Shown piece by piece: positions 18,434 to 27,551 of a stretch of 64,000 nt of DNA (its first letter is position 1; each line of letters begins with the position of its first letter). This DNA is from Halalkalicoccus sp. CGA53. GTDB taxonomy: Archaea > Halobacteriota > Halobacteria > Halobacteriales > Halalkalicoccaceae. A program made the translations under genes and the position numbers. A model generated the notes under the pieces. It was given only the letters and a program-made list of their open reading frames with translations. It was not told where the DNA came from and ran no database searches. The stretch is from assembly GCF_036429475.1 (NCBI RefSeq), contig NZ_CP144125.1, positions 3,675,521 to 3,739,520 on the forward strand, in the 5' to 3' direction.

Positions 18434-19114
18434 ATGGACCAGCTGACCCCGAGCGAACTCGTCTTCCTCCACGGCGAACGGTTCGCGACGCGAGCGATCG
18501 CGGGGAACGTCTCGCTCCCCCTCTCCGATCGAGCTGTCGCCACCGACCAGCTCGCGACAGCGGTCCTCACGGCCGCCTTCCTCGCGAACGAGGAGGAGGG
18601 GGCGATCCGCTTCGAGATGGGCGAGACCGCCCGCTGGCTGGGCCTCCGAAAGCGGACCGCACTCTCCGTCGCGACGAACGGGCCCGCCCCGATGTGGCCG
18701 GATCATACCCTCGAGTGGGCGGTCTCGACGTTCCTGGGTGGGATGGAAGGCGAGACCGGAACCGCGGATCCGATCCTCGTCGCCGCGCTCGTCGACGCCC
18801 TCTTCGACGGCGACGAGACCGATCCCTGGCGGTACGTGATCGAACTGGTCGAGGACGGACTCGCCGCGAGAGGGTTGCTCGACCGGCGCCGCGAGCGGTG
18901 GCTCCGGCTCCCGACCGGGCGGACCGAGTACGGGCTCACCGGTGAGCTCGAACGGCTCGCGGCCGACAGCTCACCGGAGAAGATCGAACGGCTGTTCTCC
19001 GCGGTCGAGACCGCGCGCCCGGAGCTCTGGAAACTACTCCGGTGGGAGCTAGAGCGAGCGGTCGCCGCGCGCCTCGACACGAGCAGCTACTACGTCTATC
19101 ACGGATCGTCGTAG
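18434..19114 (+). CDS. Uncharacterised helical protein, DUF373 operon partner
   Basis: 226 residues, not firmly recognised. It is soluble and helix-rich, with no signal or membrane segment. The order of blocks (LTPSELVFLHGERFA, a stretch of small residues with AFLANEEEGAIRF, then DPWRYVIELVEDGLAARGLLDRRRERWLRLP) faintly recalls GPP34/GOLPH3-type phosphoinositide-binding folds; that is a weak visual resemblance only. It lies 31 bases after the DUF373 gene in the same direction. Confidence 0.65.
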   Translation: MDQLTPSELVFLHGERFATRAIAGNVSLPLSDRAVATDQLATAVLTAAFLANEEEGAIRFEMGETARWLGLRKRTALSVATNGPAPMWPDHTLEWAVSTFLGGMEGETGTADPILVAALVDALFDGDETDPWRYVIELVEDGLAARGLLDRRRERWLRLPTGRTEYGLTGELERLAADSSPEKIERLFSAVETARPELWKLLRWELERAVAARLDTSSYYVYHGSS

Positions 19115-19126
19115 GCCGTTCCGAGG

Positions 19127-19978
19127 TCAGCGCTCTCTGACGACGACGAACTCCGCGAGGTCCTTGAGGTACTCGTAGGCCTTCGTGTTCGCCGCCTCGA
19201 CCCGCGAGAGCGCCGAGAGCGCCGCCTCGGACTCCGCGTGCGCCCGCTCGTTCGCCTCCTCGGGGCTCAGATCCGTAACCTGTAGCAGCGAGGGCCGGTC
19301 CATCTCGACGTCCTGACCCGTCGGCTTCCCGAGCTCCTCGGGATCGGCAGTCGCGTCGAGCACGTCGTCCCTGATCTGGAAGGCGATCCCCACCCGTTCG
19401 GCGTACTCGCCGACCGCCTCGACGGTGTGGGCGTCGGCGTCGGCCGCGACTGCCCCGACCTCCGCCGCGGCGCGAAAGAGCGCACCGGTCTTCCGTCGGG
19501 CGAGTTCCATGTACTCGGCCTCGTTCTCCGGCCGTGCGACGATTTCGATCGCCTCTCCCTCGCCGAGTTCGACCATCGCCTCCGCGACGATCTGCATCGC
19601 CCGGGCGTCGCGAGAGAAGAGCGCGAACGCCTCGCCGAGGTGCGCATCGGAGGAGACGATCGCGGGGCCGTAGCCGAACGCAGACCAGGCGCTCTCGGCC
19701 CCGCGACGCACCGCGGAGTCGTCGATGATGTCGTCGATCACGAGCGACGCGTTGTGAACGAGTTCGACGCCCACCCCGAAGTCGACCGCGTCCTCCGGCG
19801 TTCCACCCACGGCCTCGCAGACGATGATCGTCATCGTCGGCCGGACCCGCTTGCCCCCGGAGAGGACGGTGTGGCCGACCTCCTCTCGCAGCAGCTCGGG
19901 TTCGAGTTCGGCCACGACCGCCGAGAGCCGCTCGTCGACGAGCGAGCGGCGGCGGTCGAGGTACTCCATGAAGAACAT
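19127..19978 (-). CDS. idsA: Polyprenyl diphosphate synthase (short-chain, idsA-like)
   Basis: 283 residues. A trans-prenyltransferase that condenses isopentenyl diphosphate with allylic diphosphates to build archaeal lipid or carotenoid precursors. SGGKRVRP (40-47) binds IPP. The first Asp-rich motif is DDIIDD (82-87) and the second is DDVLD (204-208). Length is short for the family (about 320-350) but all catalytic blocks are present. ATG 19978 was taken; a second ATG at 19969 is possible. The gene is convergent with its upstream-coordinate neighbour (12 bases apart). Chain length cannot be read safely. Confidence 0.88.
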   Translation of the reverse strand: MFFMEYLDRRRSLVDERLSAVVAELEPELLREEVGHTVLSGGKRVRPTMTIIVCEAVGGTPEDAVDFGVGVELVHNASLVIDDIIDDSAVRRGAESAWSAFGYGPAIVSSDAHLGEAFALFSRDARAMQIVAEAMVELGEGEAIEIVARPENEAEYMELARRKTGALFRAAAEVGAVAADADAHTVEAVGEYAERVGIAFQIRDDVLDATADPEELGKPTGQDVEMDRPSLLQVTDLSPEEANERAHAESEAALSALSRVEAANTKAYEYLKDLAEFVVVRER

Positions 19979-20107
19979 CGGCGTGGACCGCGCAAGTAGG
20001 TGACGGTCGATGACGGGCGTGTGGCCCGTACGGACCGCTTCCGCCGCTCGTCGGGCGATCGCCGGCCCACACCCACGGTCACCACGATCCCGCGAGGACC
20101 GTCCGTC

Positions 20108-21169
20108 TCAGAACGTGTCGATCACGGGGATTCCGACGGTGTCGAAGTCGGTCATCGCCGCCAGTTTCGCGGAGACGTCCTCGAGGCCGACCGTCTCGGA
20201 GACCACCCCGCTCGGCTCGAGCTTTCCGCTCTCGACCATCCGGAAGATCTCGTCGTAGCGTGCCGGCGGCATCCCGAGCGAGCCGACGAACTCGATCTCG
20301 CGCATCACCATCACGTCCGTCGGCAGCGAGACCTCTCCCCGCTCTTCCTCGGTCGTGAGACCGATCTGGAGGTGCTGGCCGTGTGTCCGGAGCGAGCGGA
20401 CCGAGTTCCGACAGGTCTCCGCGATCCCGAGCGCGTCGACCGAGAGCTCGGCACCACCGTCGGTGATCGACCGGACCTCGGCCGGGACGTCCTCGTTCTC
20501 GCTCGCGCTCACCGTCTCGGCCGCCCCGAGATCGGTCGCCCACTCGAGTTTCTCGTCGTCGAGGTCGACCGCGATCACCTCCGCGCCGAGCGCGTCCGCG
20601 ATGTGGACCGCCGAGAGGCCGACGCCCCCACAGCCGTGGACCACGACGCGGTCGCCCGCAGAGAGGTCGGCGCGGTGTGAGAGCGCGTGAAACGAGGTCA
20701 TGAACCGACAGCCGAGGCCGGCCATGTCGACCGGCGAGACCTCGTCGGGCAGCGAGACGAGGTTGTGATCGGCGGCCGGGACGTGGACCTCTTCGGCGAA
20801 CGCGCCCTGTACCATCGGGACGAACCCGAGCGGCATGACGTTCTCGCAGACGTTCGCGTGGCCGTTCCGACAGTGCCGACAGCTCCCGTCGCCGAGGTTG
20901 AACGGGATCGCCACCCGGTCGCCCTCGCGCACGGTATCGACGTCCTCACCCACCTCGACCACCGTCCCCGCGGGCTCGTGGCCGAATATCTGTCCGGGCT
21001 GCGATTCGAGGCCGAGCCAGCCCCAGTCGCCCTGCCAGCCGTGCCAGTCCGACCGACAGATCCCACAGGCTTCGACGTCCACCACGACGCCGTCGGGCTC
21101 CACACCGGGTCGGTCGACCTCCTCGATCGACAGCGGCTCTCCGTGTTCCTCGAGGACTGCTGCGCGCAT
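20108..21169 (-). CDS. Zinc-dependent medium-chain alcohol dehydrogenase
   Basis: 353 residues. MDR fold: catalytic zinc ligands Cys38 and His63-Glu64 (GHEPAG), and a Rossmann NAD(P) motif GCGGVGLSAVHIA near 175-187. The structural zinc lobe reads D-G-S-C-R-H-C-RNGHANV-C, so its first ligand is an aspartate (Asp94) with Cys97, Cys100 and Cys108. Acidic replacement at this lobe is known in archaeal alcohol and glucose dehydrogenases. VDLDDEKLEWA suggests NAD preference. The substrate is unknown. It lies 130 bases from the prenyl synthase in the same direction. Confidence 0.88.
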   Translation of the reverse strand: MRAAVLEEHGEPLSIEEVDRPGVEPDGVVVDVEACGICRSDWHGWQGDWGWLGLESQPGQIFGHEPAGTVVEVGEDVDTVREGDRVAIPFNLGDGSCRHCRNGHANVCENVMPLGFVPMVQGAFAEEVHVPAADHNLVSLPDEVSPVDMAGLGCRFMTSFHALSHRADLSAGDRVVVHGCGGVGLSAVHIADALGAEVIAVDLDDEKLEWATDLGAAETVSASENEDVPAEVRSITDGGAELSVDALGIAETCRNSVRSLRTHGQHLQIGLTTEEERGEVSLPTDVMVMREIEFVGSLGMPPARYDEIFRMVESGKLEPSGVVSETVGLEDVSAKLAAMTDFDTVGIPVIDTF

Positions 21170-21373
21170 GGGCGAGGACACGGCGAGAACCGTGATAAAA
21201 CGGCGGGCGATCGGTCGGGCCACATCGGCCGAGAGCCGTGTGTATCGTCGTCCCGTTTTCCTACCTTCCAGATAGAGTTATCATCCCATAGAGCGATACT
21301 ACGTCCCGAAGACGTCTCTCCGCGGTCAGCGCCACGCCGGCCGCGGAGAGGGTTCTCTCAGTGGAGCTACCGA

Positions 21374-21805
21374 ATGGGTACGGAGACATCTGACATCATC
21401 GAGACGAACGGCACCGACGGGACGTACTCCTCCGAACGCGTCGAGCGGGCGACGTTCGGGCTGGAAGCGAACGTCGCGGGCGCGTGTAGCTACCTCTTCG
21501 GCTTCGTCACCGGGCTCGTCTTCTTGCTCGCGGAGGACGAGAACGAGTTCGTGCGTTTTCACGCCGCACAGAGCGTGATCGCCTCGGGGGCGATCTTCGG
21601 GCTGAGCGTCCTGCTCGGCCTCCTGCCGCTGTTCCTCGGCGTCACCCCGGTCGTCGGGTGGCTGGTCGCGCTCGGGGCCGATCTCCTCTCGCTGCTGCTC
21701 GTCCCGGTCGCACTCGTGCTCTGGATCGTCCTGCTCGTGAAGGCCTACCGGGGCGAACGGTTCGGACTCCCCGTCGTCGGGGACCTCGCCCGGAGGTACG
21801 CGTGA
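21374..21805 (+). CDS. DUF4870/Tic20-like membrane protein
   Basis: 143 residues. After a polar head of about 30 residues, three to four hydrophobic helices follow (AGACSYLFGFVTGLVFLLAE, SVIASGAIFGLSVLLGLL, VVGWLVALGADLLSLLL, LVLWIVLLVKAY). The loop block ENEFVRFHAAQS is typical of DUF4870 proteins, and the C-terminus GERFGLPVVGDLARRY matches too. No function is assigned. It is convergent with etfA, 13 bases apart. Confidence 0.82.
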   Translation: MGTETSDIIETNGTDGTYSSERVERATFGLEANVAGACSYLFGFVTGLVFLLAEDENEFVRFHAAQSVIASGAIFGLSVLLGLLPLFLGVTPVVGWLVALGADLLSLLLVPVALVLWIVLLVKAYRGERFGLPVVGDLARRYA

Positions 21806-21818
21806 GTCGCCGCCGGTG

Positions 21819-22775
21819 TTACTGGAACTCCTCGATCAGTGCCGGAACGACCTCGAACAGGTCGCCGACGATGCCGTAGTCAGCGAGGTCGAAGATCGGC
21901 GCGTTCGGGTCCGTGTTGATCGCGATTATCGTCTCCGCACCCTTCATCCCGGCGACGTGCTGCACCGCTCCGGAGATCCCGATCGCGAGGTAGACCGTCG
22001 GGGTCACCGACTTCCCCGACTGACCGACCTGGCGGTTCTTCGGCAGCCACTCGTTGTCGACGATCGGCCGCGAGGCCGAGAGCGTCGCGCCGGTCGCCTC
22101 GACCAGCTCCTCGATCAGGGCGATGTTCTCCTCCTCCTCGATTCCCCGGCCCACGGAGATCAGGAACTCCGCGTCCGCGATGTCGACGTCCCCGCCCGCG
22201 ACCTCCTCGAAGCCGGTGACCGAAGAGCCGATCGCGTCCTCGTCGATCTCGACGTCGAACTCGTCGACCGACGGCTCGCCCGGCTCCTCCGTCGGCTCCC
22301 ACTCGCCGTCGCGGATCGTGAGCGCCACGCTCTCCCTACCGACCTCGACGGTCGTCTCGACCTTCGAGCCGTACATCTCGCGGGTGGTGACGAACCGATC
22401 GGTGTAGCTGACCCCGACGATGTCCGAGACCAACGGCAGCGAGAGCCGTTCGGCGACCGCGGGTGCGTAGTCGAGCCCGTTGACCGTGTTCGGCATCAGC
22501 ACGACCGCGGGCTCGAGTTCCTCGGCCATCGTGACGACCGCCTGCGTGTAGACGTCGTGGTTGAACTCCTCGCCGTAGGCGACCGTGTGGATCGCGTCCA
22601 CGCCCGAGAGCGAGAGCTCCTCGGCGAAGCCCTCGGTGTCGCCGCCGATCACCGCGAGGTGGAGGTCACCACCCAGATCGTCGGCGAGTTCGCGGCCCGC
22701 GGTCACGAGTTCGAAGCTCGCGTCCCGGAGCTCTCCCTGGCGGTGTTCGGCGACCGCGAGGACGCTCGGGCTCAC
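21819..22775 (-). CDS. etfA: Electron transfer flavoprotein alpha subunit
   Basis: 318 residues with a GTG start. It forms a heterodimer with EtfB and carries FAD, passing electrons from acyl-CoA dehydrogenases to the quinone pool. The C-terminal FAD domain signature is visible (YLAIGISGAVQHVAGM then IIAINTDPNAPIF), preceded by LISVGRGI and GASRP-like SASRPIVD. Its GTG overlaps the etfB stop in a GTGA (22772-22775), so it is translationally coupled as the second gene. Confidence 0.94.
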   Translation of the reverse strand: MSPSVLAVAEHRQGELRDASFELVTAGRELADDLGGDLHLAVIGGDTEGFAEELSLSGVDAIHTVAYGEEFNHDVYTQAVVTMAEELEPAVVLMPNTVNGLDYAPAVAERLSLPLVSDIVGVSYTDRFVTTREMYGSKVETTVEVGRESVALTIRDGEWEPTEEPGEPSVDEFDVEIDEDAIGSSVTGFEEVAGGDVDIADAEFLISVGRGIEEEENIALIEELVEATGATLSASRPIVDNEWLPKNRQVGQSGKSVTPTVYLAIGISGAVQHVAGMKGAETIIAINTDPNAPIFDLADYGIVGDLFEVVPALIEEFQ

Positions 22776-23563
22776 GCGACCACCCCCTTCTCGCGGAGCA
22801 GTTCCGCGAGCTGGCCGGCGGTCTCCTCGGCCGAGCCCTCGAACAGCGTCGCGTCGCTCTCGGTCTCGGGGACGTACATCTCGGTCAGCTCGAGCTCACC
22901 CTTCACCGCGTCCGCGTCGAGGCCGAGATCCGAGAGCATCTTCGGTGCGATCTCCTTTCGCTGGGCCTGTCTGATCCCGCGCAGGCTGGCGTATCGGGGC
23001 TCGTTGATCCCCGTCTGGATCGTGAACACCGCCGGGAGCGAGACGTCGGTGAGCTCCTCGATCCCGCCCTCTAACTCGCGGTGGACCGACGCCTCTCCTC
23101 CGGAGGCGTCGAGGTCGAAGGCGTTCACGACCGCCGCCCAGCCGTAACCGACGCGCTCTGCGAGCGCGACGCCGGTCGCGCCGAAGGCGTCGTCTGCGGC
23201 CTGGACGCCGGTGAAGACGATCTCGGGCTCTTCCTCCTCGACGACCCGTGCGAGCAGCTCCGCTTTCGTCCCGACGTCGAGGAGGTCCTGGTCGGCGAGA
23301 GCGTCGTCCCAGATCCGTACCGCGCGGTCTGCGCCCTTCGCGAGCGCCATCCGGATCGTCTCTTCGCTCCGCTCTGGACCGATCGTGACGGCGACGACCT
23401 CGTCGGCGACACCTGCTTCGGAGAGCCCGACGGCCTCCTCGATGGCGTAGTCGTCCCACTCGTTCAGGTCGTACTCGAGATAGCGCTCGTCGATCCCCGT
23501 CCCGGAGACCTCGAACGCCTCGTCGACCTCACTGACCTCGGCTACGGTGACGAGAACTTTCAT
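22772..23563 (-). CDS. etfB: Electron transfer flavoprotein beta subunit
   Basis: 263 residues. Start KVLVTVAEVSEV and the AMP-binding pattern VVAVTIGPERSEETIRMALAKGADRAV are typical. The late block LPAVFTIQTGINEPRYASLRGI matches the EtfB signature region. It is the first gene of the etfBA unit and sits upstream of etfA with a 4-base overlap. The ATG at 23563 gives the full family length. Confidence 0.94.
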   Translation of the reverse strand: MKVLVTVAEVSEVDEAFEVSGTGIDERYLEYDLNEWDDYAIEEAVGLSEAGVADEVVAVTIGPERSEETIRMALAKGADRAVRIWDDALADQDLLDVGTKAELLARVVEEEEPEIVFTGVQAADDAFGATGVALAERVGYGWAAVVNAFDLDASGGEASVHRELEGGIEELTDVSLPAVFTIQTGINEPRYASLRGIRQAQRKEIAPKMLSDLGLDADAVKGELELTEMYVPETESDATLFEGSAEETAGQLAELLREKGVVA

Positions 23564-23626
23564 CGTCGTTCGGTTTCGCCGCTGGCCGATAAACGTTTTC
23601 GAAACGCGGCGTGCGGGCCCTCCGGT

Positions 23627-24754
23627 TCACTCGTCGGGGCTCTCGCCCCTGAGCGTGATCAGGTTCTCGCGGCCTATCCGGAGCTTGTCGATCTCGCCGT
23701 CGTCGGCCATCGAGGAGAGCAGCTGCGAGACCTTCGCGTTCGACCACTGGGTCTCCTGTACGATCATCGCCTGTTTCATCCGGCCGTCGTTCGCCCGGAG
23801 CAGCCGTATCACCCGCTCCTCGTCGCTGAGCAGCTCCTCGTTGACGCCCGCGAACGGGTCGTCGGGGTCGGGCGACGAGCGTCCACCGTCGCCCTCGCCG
23901 GCCCCGGCGGCGGTCGTCGCCCCGCCGGCGAGCGTCCCGAGCACCGGGAGCTCCTGGGCCTCCCGTCCGCCGAAGACGACGAACGCGAGCAGGCCGACGA
24001 CCAGCAGGAGCACGCCCGCGAACGCGACGGTCAGGGGCGTGATGCCGCCAGCTCCACCTATCCCGCCGCCCGGGGCGTACATGATAGGTTCGTCCTCGAA
24101 GTCGTCCGCCTCGAACGTGTGCGGACCCTCCCAGACGAGGACGCCGTTCGAGACGGACGTCGGCGCGCTCGAGACGCCGTAGCCGTCGGGTGCGGCGATC
24201 TCCAGGCGCTGGTTCTCCGTGAGCGTCGGCAGCCAGAGCTCGTCCTCGACGGTGAAGACGTCCTCCGCGGTCAGCCTCCCGTCGTCGTCGACGGCGGCGA
24301 ACTCGGTCCACGTGAACTCGAGGGTGAGCGTTCCCGTCGCGTTCGTCCCGTCCTCGGAGTCGTTCTCGACGTCGGTGTGCTTGGAGACGTTCTCGACGTC
24401 CATCTCGCGGTCGGTCTCCTCACCGGCCTGTTCCGCGAGGTCCTCGAACGGCTCGGCCGACGGACCGACCTCGCCGTCCTCCTCGAACTCCGTCGCGAGA
24501 CGGTCGAAGGCGGCGCGTTCGTCCTCGCCCTGCAGGAAGAATTGCGTCGAGACGATGAACTGTGCGTTCCCCTCCGGGCCGATCTCGATCCGGATGAGCT
24601 GGGTGACCGCCTCCCGGTCCTCAGGGTCCTCGTCCTCGCCGTCGACCTGTGCGGCCCCCGGGGCGCTCCCCGGCACGTCCGCTGCGGCGCCGACGCCCGC
24701 TCCGAGGAGACAGACGACGCAGAGGGCGAGCCCCACGGCGACGACCACCCGCAT
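23627..24754 (-). CDS. Membrane-anchored protein with C-terminal winged-helix domain
   Basis: 375 residues. Signal peptide at 1-25 (RVVVAVGLALCVVCLLGAGVGAAA), then an extracellular beta-rich acidic domain (about 45-215). One transmembrane helix follows (about 232-255, TPLTVAFAGVLLLVVGLLAFVVF), then a cytoplasmic linker and a winged helix (about 300-370, ERVIRLLRANDGRMKQAMIV then WSNAKVSQLLSSMADDGEI). The layout suggests an outside sensor joined directly to a DNA-binding domain; this one-component role is inference. It is divergent from the secreted protein gene at 24908 with a shared 153-base region. Confidence 0.82.
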   Translation of the reverse strand: MRVVVAVGLALCVVCLLGAGVGAAADVPGSAPGAAQVDGEDEDPEDREAVTQLIRIEIGPEGNAQFIVSTQFFLQGEDERAAFDRLATEFEEDGEVGPSAEPFEDLAEQAGEETDREMDVENVSKHTDVENDSEDGTNATGTLTLEFTWTEFAAVDDDGRLTAEDVFTVEDELWLPTLTENQRLEIAAPDGYGVSSAPTSVSNGVLVWEGPHTFEADDFEDEPIMYAPGGGIGGAGGITPLTVAFAGVLLLVVGLLAFVVFGGREAQELPVLGTLAGGATTAAGAGEGDGGRSSPDPDDPFAGVNEELLSDEERVIRLLRANDGRMKQAMIVQETQWSNAKVSQLLSSMADDGEIDKLRIGRENLITLRGESPDE

Positions 24755-24907
24755 ACTGAAGTGTGGATCGGCCGGAAAGAAAATGGTTTCCATTGACCTC
24801 ACCAGCGAACCGACGAGAGGGAGAAATGAACGGTCTCCGCCCCGCGTGAATCGTTACGAAACGCGTGAACCCGAGTGGTTTTTGTACGCCGACGTGATGA
24901 ACCCTGT

Positions 24908-26203
24908 ATGAACCGCGCGCTGGCGGCCGCCGTGGCCGCCCTCCTCGTTCTCACGCTCCCCGGGTTCGCACTCGCCGGTCCGGGAGCGACGCTCGTCGGG
25001 GACGAGCGCACACAGCCACAGCTCGAGGGCGACGCGCCGAACACCTCGGTCGTCCCGACCGAGGACCTGGAGCTGCCCGAGCGGCTGATCCTCGGGACGA
25101 ACGAGACCGAACACGGCGAGCAGCGCGTCGGTACCGACGTCGGGACCTACCTCGACGGGGCCGCGGGCGACCTCGAGATGAGACACGGCGAGTACGTCTT
25201 CGACAAGCGGATGGAGAAGGCGAGCACCGAGGCCGAAGAGCGCGCCGTCATCCGGGAGGAGGTGAGCCGGCTCGACGACGAGGTGAGCTCGCTCAGGGAG
25301 CGGGAAGAAGCCGTCTACGGCGCGTACGCCGGCGGTGAACTCGGAGAGCGCGAGGCGATAACCGAACTGATCAGGAACCACCAACGCGCGGTCGCGCTGG
25401 AAGCGTCGATCGAGGAGCTCGAGAACGAGGCCCAGCTCGTCTCCGGTATCGGCATCGGCGAGGACCTGGAGATCCTCCACGTCCAGGCGACGACGGTGCA
25501 GAGCCCCGTCCGCGAGCACATCGTCGAGGTCCACCGCGGCGAGGCATCCGGGGGCTTGGTCCAGATCGAAGCCGACGAGACGGGGGTCGTCCTGGCCACG
25601 ATGGACGAGAGACAGTACCTCCGCGAGGCGTACCGCCTCGACCACCGTGTCCTCGATTCGAGCGAGGACGACCTCTCGCTGCGGACCGACCAGGACGGAC
25701 TGGACCGGATCTCGGAGCTCTACCCGTGGGCCCGTTCAGACGGCGGGCTGACGTTCAACGACGAGACCTACCGCACTCACGTCGGTGCGTTGAGTCACAG
25801 CTACGGGACGACGACCACGATGGTCGACCGGACGACCGCACAGGTCTACAAGGAGGATCAGACGCTCCGGCTGAACGCGATCCCGACCGCCGTCGCGGAG
25901 ACCGAGACCGGCGACGGCTACGAACTCGAGCTGAACCGGACGTATCCGGGCGGGCCGACGAAGGTGACGCTCACGGACTCGACCGGTGAGCCGGTCGACG
26001 GCGCCGACGTCACCGTCGACGGGACCGCGGTCGGCGAGACCGCGGAGGGCGAACGTTGGTTCGTCGCGCCACACGGCTCGATGACCGTCGTCGCCGCCGT
26101 GGACGGGAACGCGACCGTCGGCGACGAGCCGGCCGACGAGGCCCGGCTCTCGGTCAGCTTCGACTGGGAGCCGGAGATCGAGGACGAACTCACCCCCGAC
26201 TGA
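24908..26203 (+). CDS. Secreted coiled-coil protein (DUF7096-like)
   Basis: 431 residues. A Sec-type signal peptide (NRALAAAVAALLVLTLPGFALAGPG) is followed by a region rich in heptads (about 85-180, RAVIREEVSRLDDEVSSLRER and similar). A beta-rich part comes next, then a small C-terminal Ig-like fold (GGPTKVTLTDSTGEPVDGADVTVDG). There is no C-terminal membrane anchor. Haloarchaeal homologues are known only as domains of unknown function. It is transcribed divergently from the membrane-tethered regulator and may be its target or partner; that is position only. Confidence 0.75.
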   Translation: MNRALAAAVAALLVLTLPGFALAGPGATLVGDERTQPQLEGDAPNTSVVPTEDLELPERLILGTNETEHGEQRVGTDVGTYLDGAAGDLEMRHGEYVFDKRMEKASTEAEERAVIREEVSRLDDEVSSLREREEAVYGAYAGGELGEREAITELIRNHQRAVALEASIEELENEAQLVSGIGIGEDLEILHVQATTVQSPVREHIVEVHRGEASGGLVQIEADETGVVLATMDERQYLREAYRLDHRVLDSSEDDLSLRTDQDGLDRISELYPWARSDGGLTFNDETYRTHVGALSHSYGTTTTMVDRTTAQVYKEDQTLRLNAIPTAVAETETGDGYELELNRTYPGGPTKVTLTDSTGEPVDGADVTVDGTAVGETAEGERWFVAPHGSMTVVAAVDGNATVGDEPADEARLSVSFDWEPEIEDELTPD

Positions 26204-26243
26204 GTCGCTGAGGTTCTTATCGGAAGCCGACACAACCTCCGGC

Positions 26244-26711
26244 GTGACCCGTGCGATCGCCCCCGTCGTCGGCTCCGTCCTGCTCCTGCTCTGCGTGCTG
26301 GGGCTGGCGACGACCGTCGCCGTCGTCTCGACCGGCTTCTCCTCGGGGCTCTCCGCACCCGGCTCGCACGTCTCGGTCTCGCTCTCGGTCGACGCCGAGA
26401 CGAACCGGTTCGTCTTCACACACGACGGCGGGGAGCGCCTCGACCCCCGGACCCTCACGCTCGTCGTCGCGGTCGACGGGACGCCGCTCGACCACCAGCC
26501 GCCGGTTCCGTTCTTCTCGGCGGAGGGGTTTCACTCCGCGCCGACGGGCGTGTTCAACGAGGCGTCGACCCGCGAGTGGACCGTCGGCGGATCCGCCAGC
26601 TTCGTCGTCGCGGGGAGCAACTCCCCCACGCCCGACCGCGGCAGCACCGTCACGGTCGAACTCTACGAGGACGGCCGACCGATCGCGAGAGCGGAGACGA
26701 CCGCGCGATAA
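26244..26711 (+). CDS. Archaeal type IV pilin-like protein
   Basis: 155 residues with a GTG start. The N-terminus RAIAPVVGSVLLLLCVLGLAT is a class III (pilin-like) signal: a charged head, then IAPVVG directly before a hydrophobic helix, so prepilin peptidase processing is likely. The rest is a beta-rich domain (HVSVSLSVDAETNRFVFTHDGGERLDPRTL) typical of haloarchaeal DUF1628-type pilins. It lies 40 bases after the secreted coiled-coil gene and is probably co-transcribed with it. Confidence 0.82.
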   Translation: MTRAIAPVVGSVLLLLCVLGLATTVAVVSTGFSSGLSAPGSHVSVSLSVDAETNRFVFTHDGGERLDPRTLTLVVAVDGTPLDHQPPVPFFSAEGFHSAPTGVFNEASTREWTVGGSASFVVAGSNSPTPDRGSTVTVELYEDGRPIARAETTAR

Positions 26712-26787
26712 CGAAAACGGAGCCACACGACAACGGAAGCGGGACGCGGTGAACGAAACCGGAGAACGCGCACCCGGGGACCGGAGT

Positions 26788-27408
26788 TCACTCGGGGACG
26801 TGGGCGAGCGTGGTGATCGCGATGTCCGGGTCGTAGCTCGGACCCATCAGGTGGTGTTCGAACCGGTCGTAGCCCGCCTCGGTGAACATCCGGTCGGCCT
26901 CGGCCTCGTCGTAAAAGAGCATGATCGCGTCGGCGACTCGCTGCATCACGCCCGTCTTCGGATAGTTCGGGCCGACGATGACGACCCGGCCGCCGGGTTT
27001 GCAGACGCGTCTGCACTCGCGGAGTGCGTCGACCGGGTTCGGCCAGTACTCGATCGAGCCGGAGGACCAAACGTGATCGAACGTGTTCTCCGTAAACGGG
27101 AGGCGTTCGGCGTCGCCGCGGTAGAAGCGTACGGGCCCGCGTTTGCCGAACTTCCCCCAGGCTTTCTGCATCTGGTGAACGCTCTGGTCGAGGCCGTGGA
27201 CCCGCTGTGTGCGCTCGAGGAGCCCCTCTGTGGCGTAGCCGGTGCCGCAGCCGACGTCGAGGACGCGATCGTCGGGACCCGGATCGAGGAGGTCGATCGC
27301 TTCCGCGCGCATCCCGTCGGTCCAGACGAACGGGTTGACGCGGTCGTAGACCCGAGAGAGGTACTTGTAGAACAGCCGCGCGTTGGCCTTGTCTTCGAGG
27401 ACGCCCAT
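26788..27408 (-). CDS. Class I SAM-dependent methyltransferase (UbiE/MPBQ type)
   Basis: 206 residues. SAM-binding motif VLDVGCGTGYATEG (about 49-62), acidic strand VHGLDQS, DAERLPF (motif II) and the motif III loop CKPGGRVVIVGP. The N-terminal block YDRVNPFVWTDGMR resembles ubiquinone/menaquinone and plant MPBQ methyltransferases, so a menaquinone methylation role is possible but not proved. Divergent from the ATP synthase operon. Confidence 0.87.
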   Translation of the reverse strand: MGVLEDKANARLFYKYLSRVYDRVNPFVWTDGMRAEAIDLLDPGPDDRVLDVGCGTGYATEGLLERTQRVHGLDQSVHQMQKAWGKFGKRGPVRFYRGDAERLPFTENTFDHVWSSGSIEYWPNPVDALRECRRVCKPGGRVVIVGPNYPKTGVMQRVADAIMLFYDEAEADRMFTEAGYDRFEHHLMGPSYDPDIAITTLAHVPE

Positions 27409-27514
27409 TTCCCGGATCTAGGGACCGGGTTCATATAATCGGGGCGGTTCGACCGGAACCGTGGGAGACCGGCGGTCGGAGCCGTCTCGGCGCCCGTGTG
27501 GGTTTCGCAACTCC

Positions 27515-27520
27515 CTTATA
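27515..27520 (+). promoter_or_regulatory. TATA-like box of the ATP synthase operon
   Basis: The motif cttata lies 32-37 bases before the ATG of the first operon gene at 27552, the expected place for a haloarchaeal TATA box with a leader of a few bases. No other AT-rich element is seen in the 140-base intergenic region. Confidence 0.5.
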
Positions 27521-27551
27521 GCCACTCGGTAGAACTCATCCTGTTCAGAGT

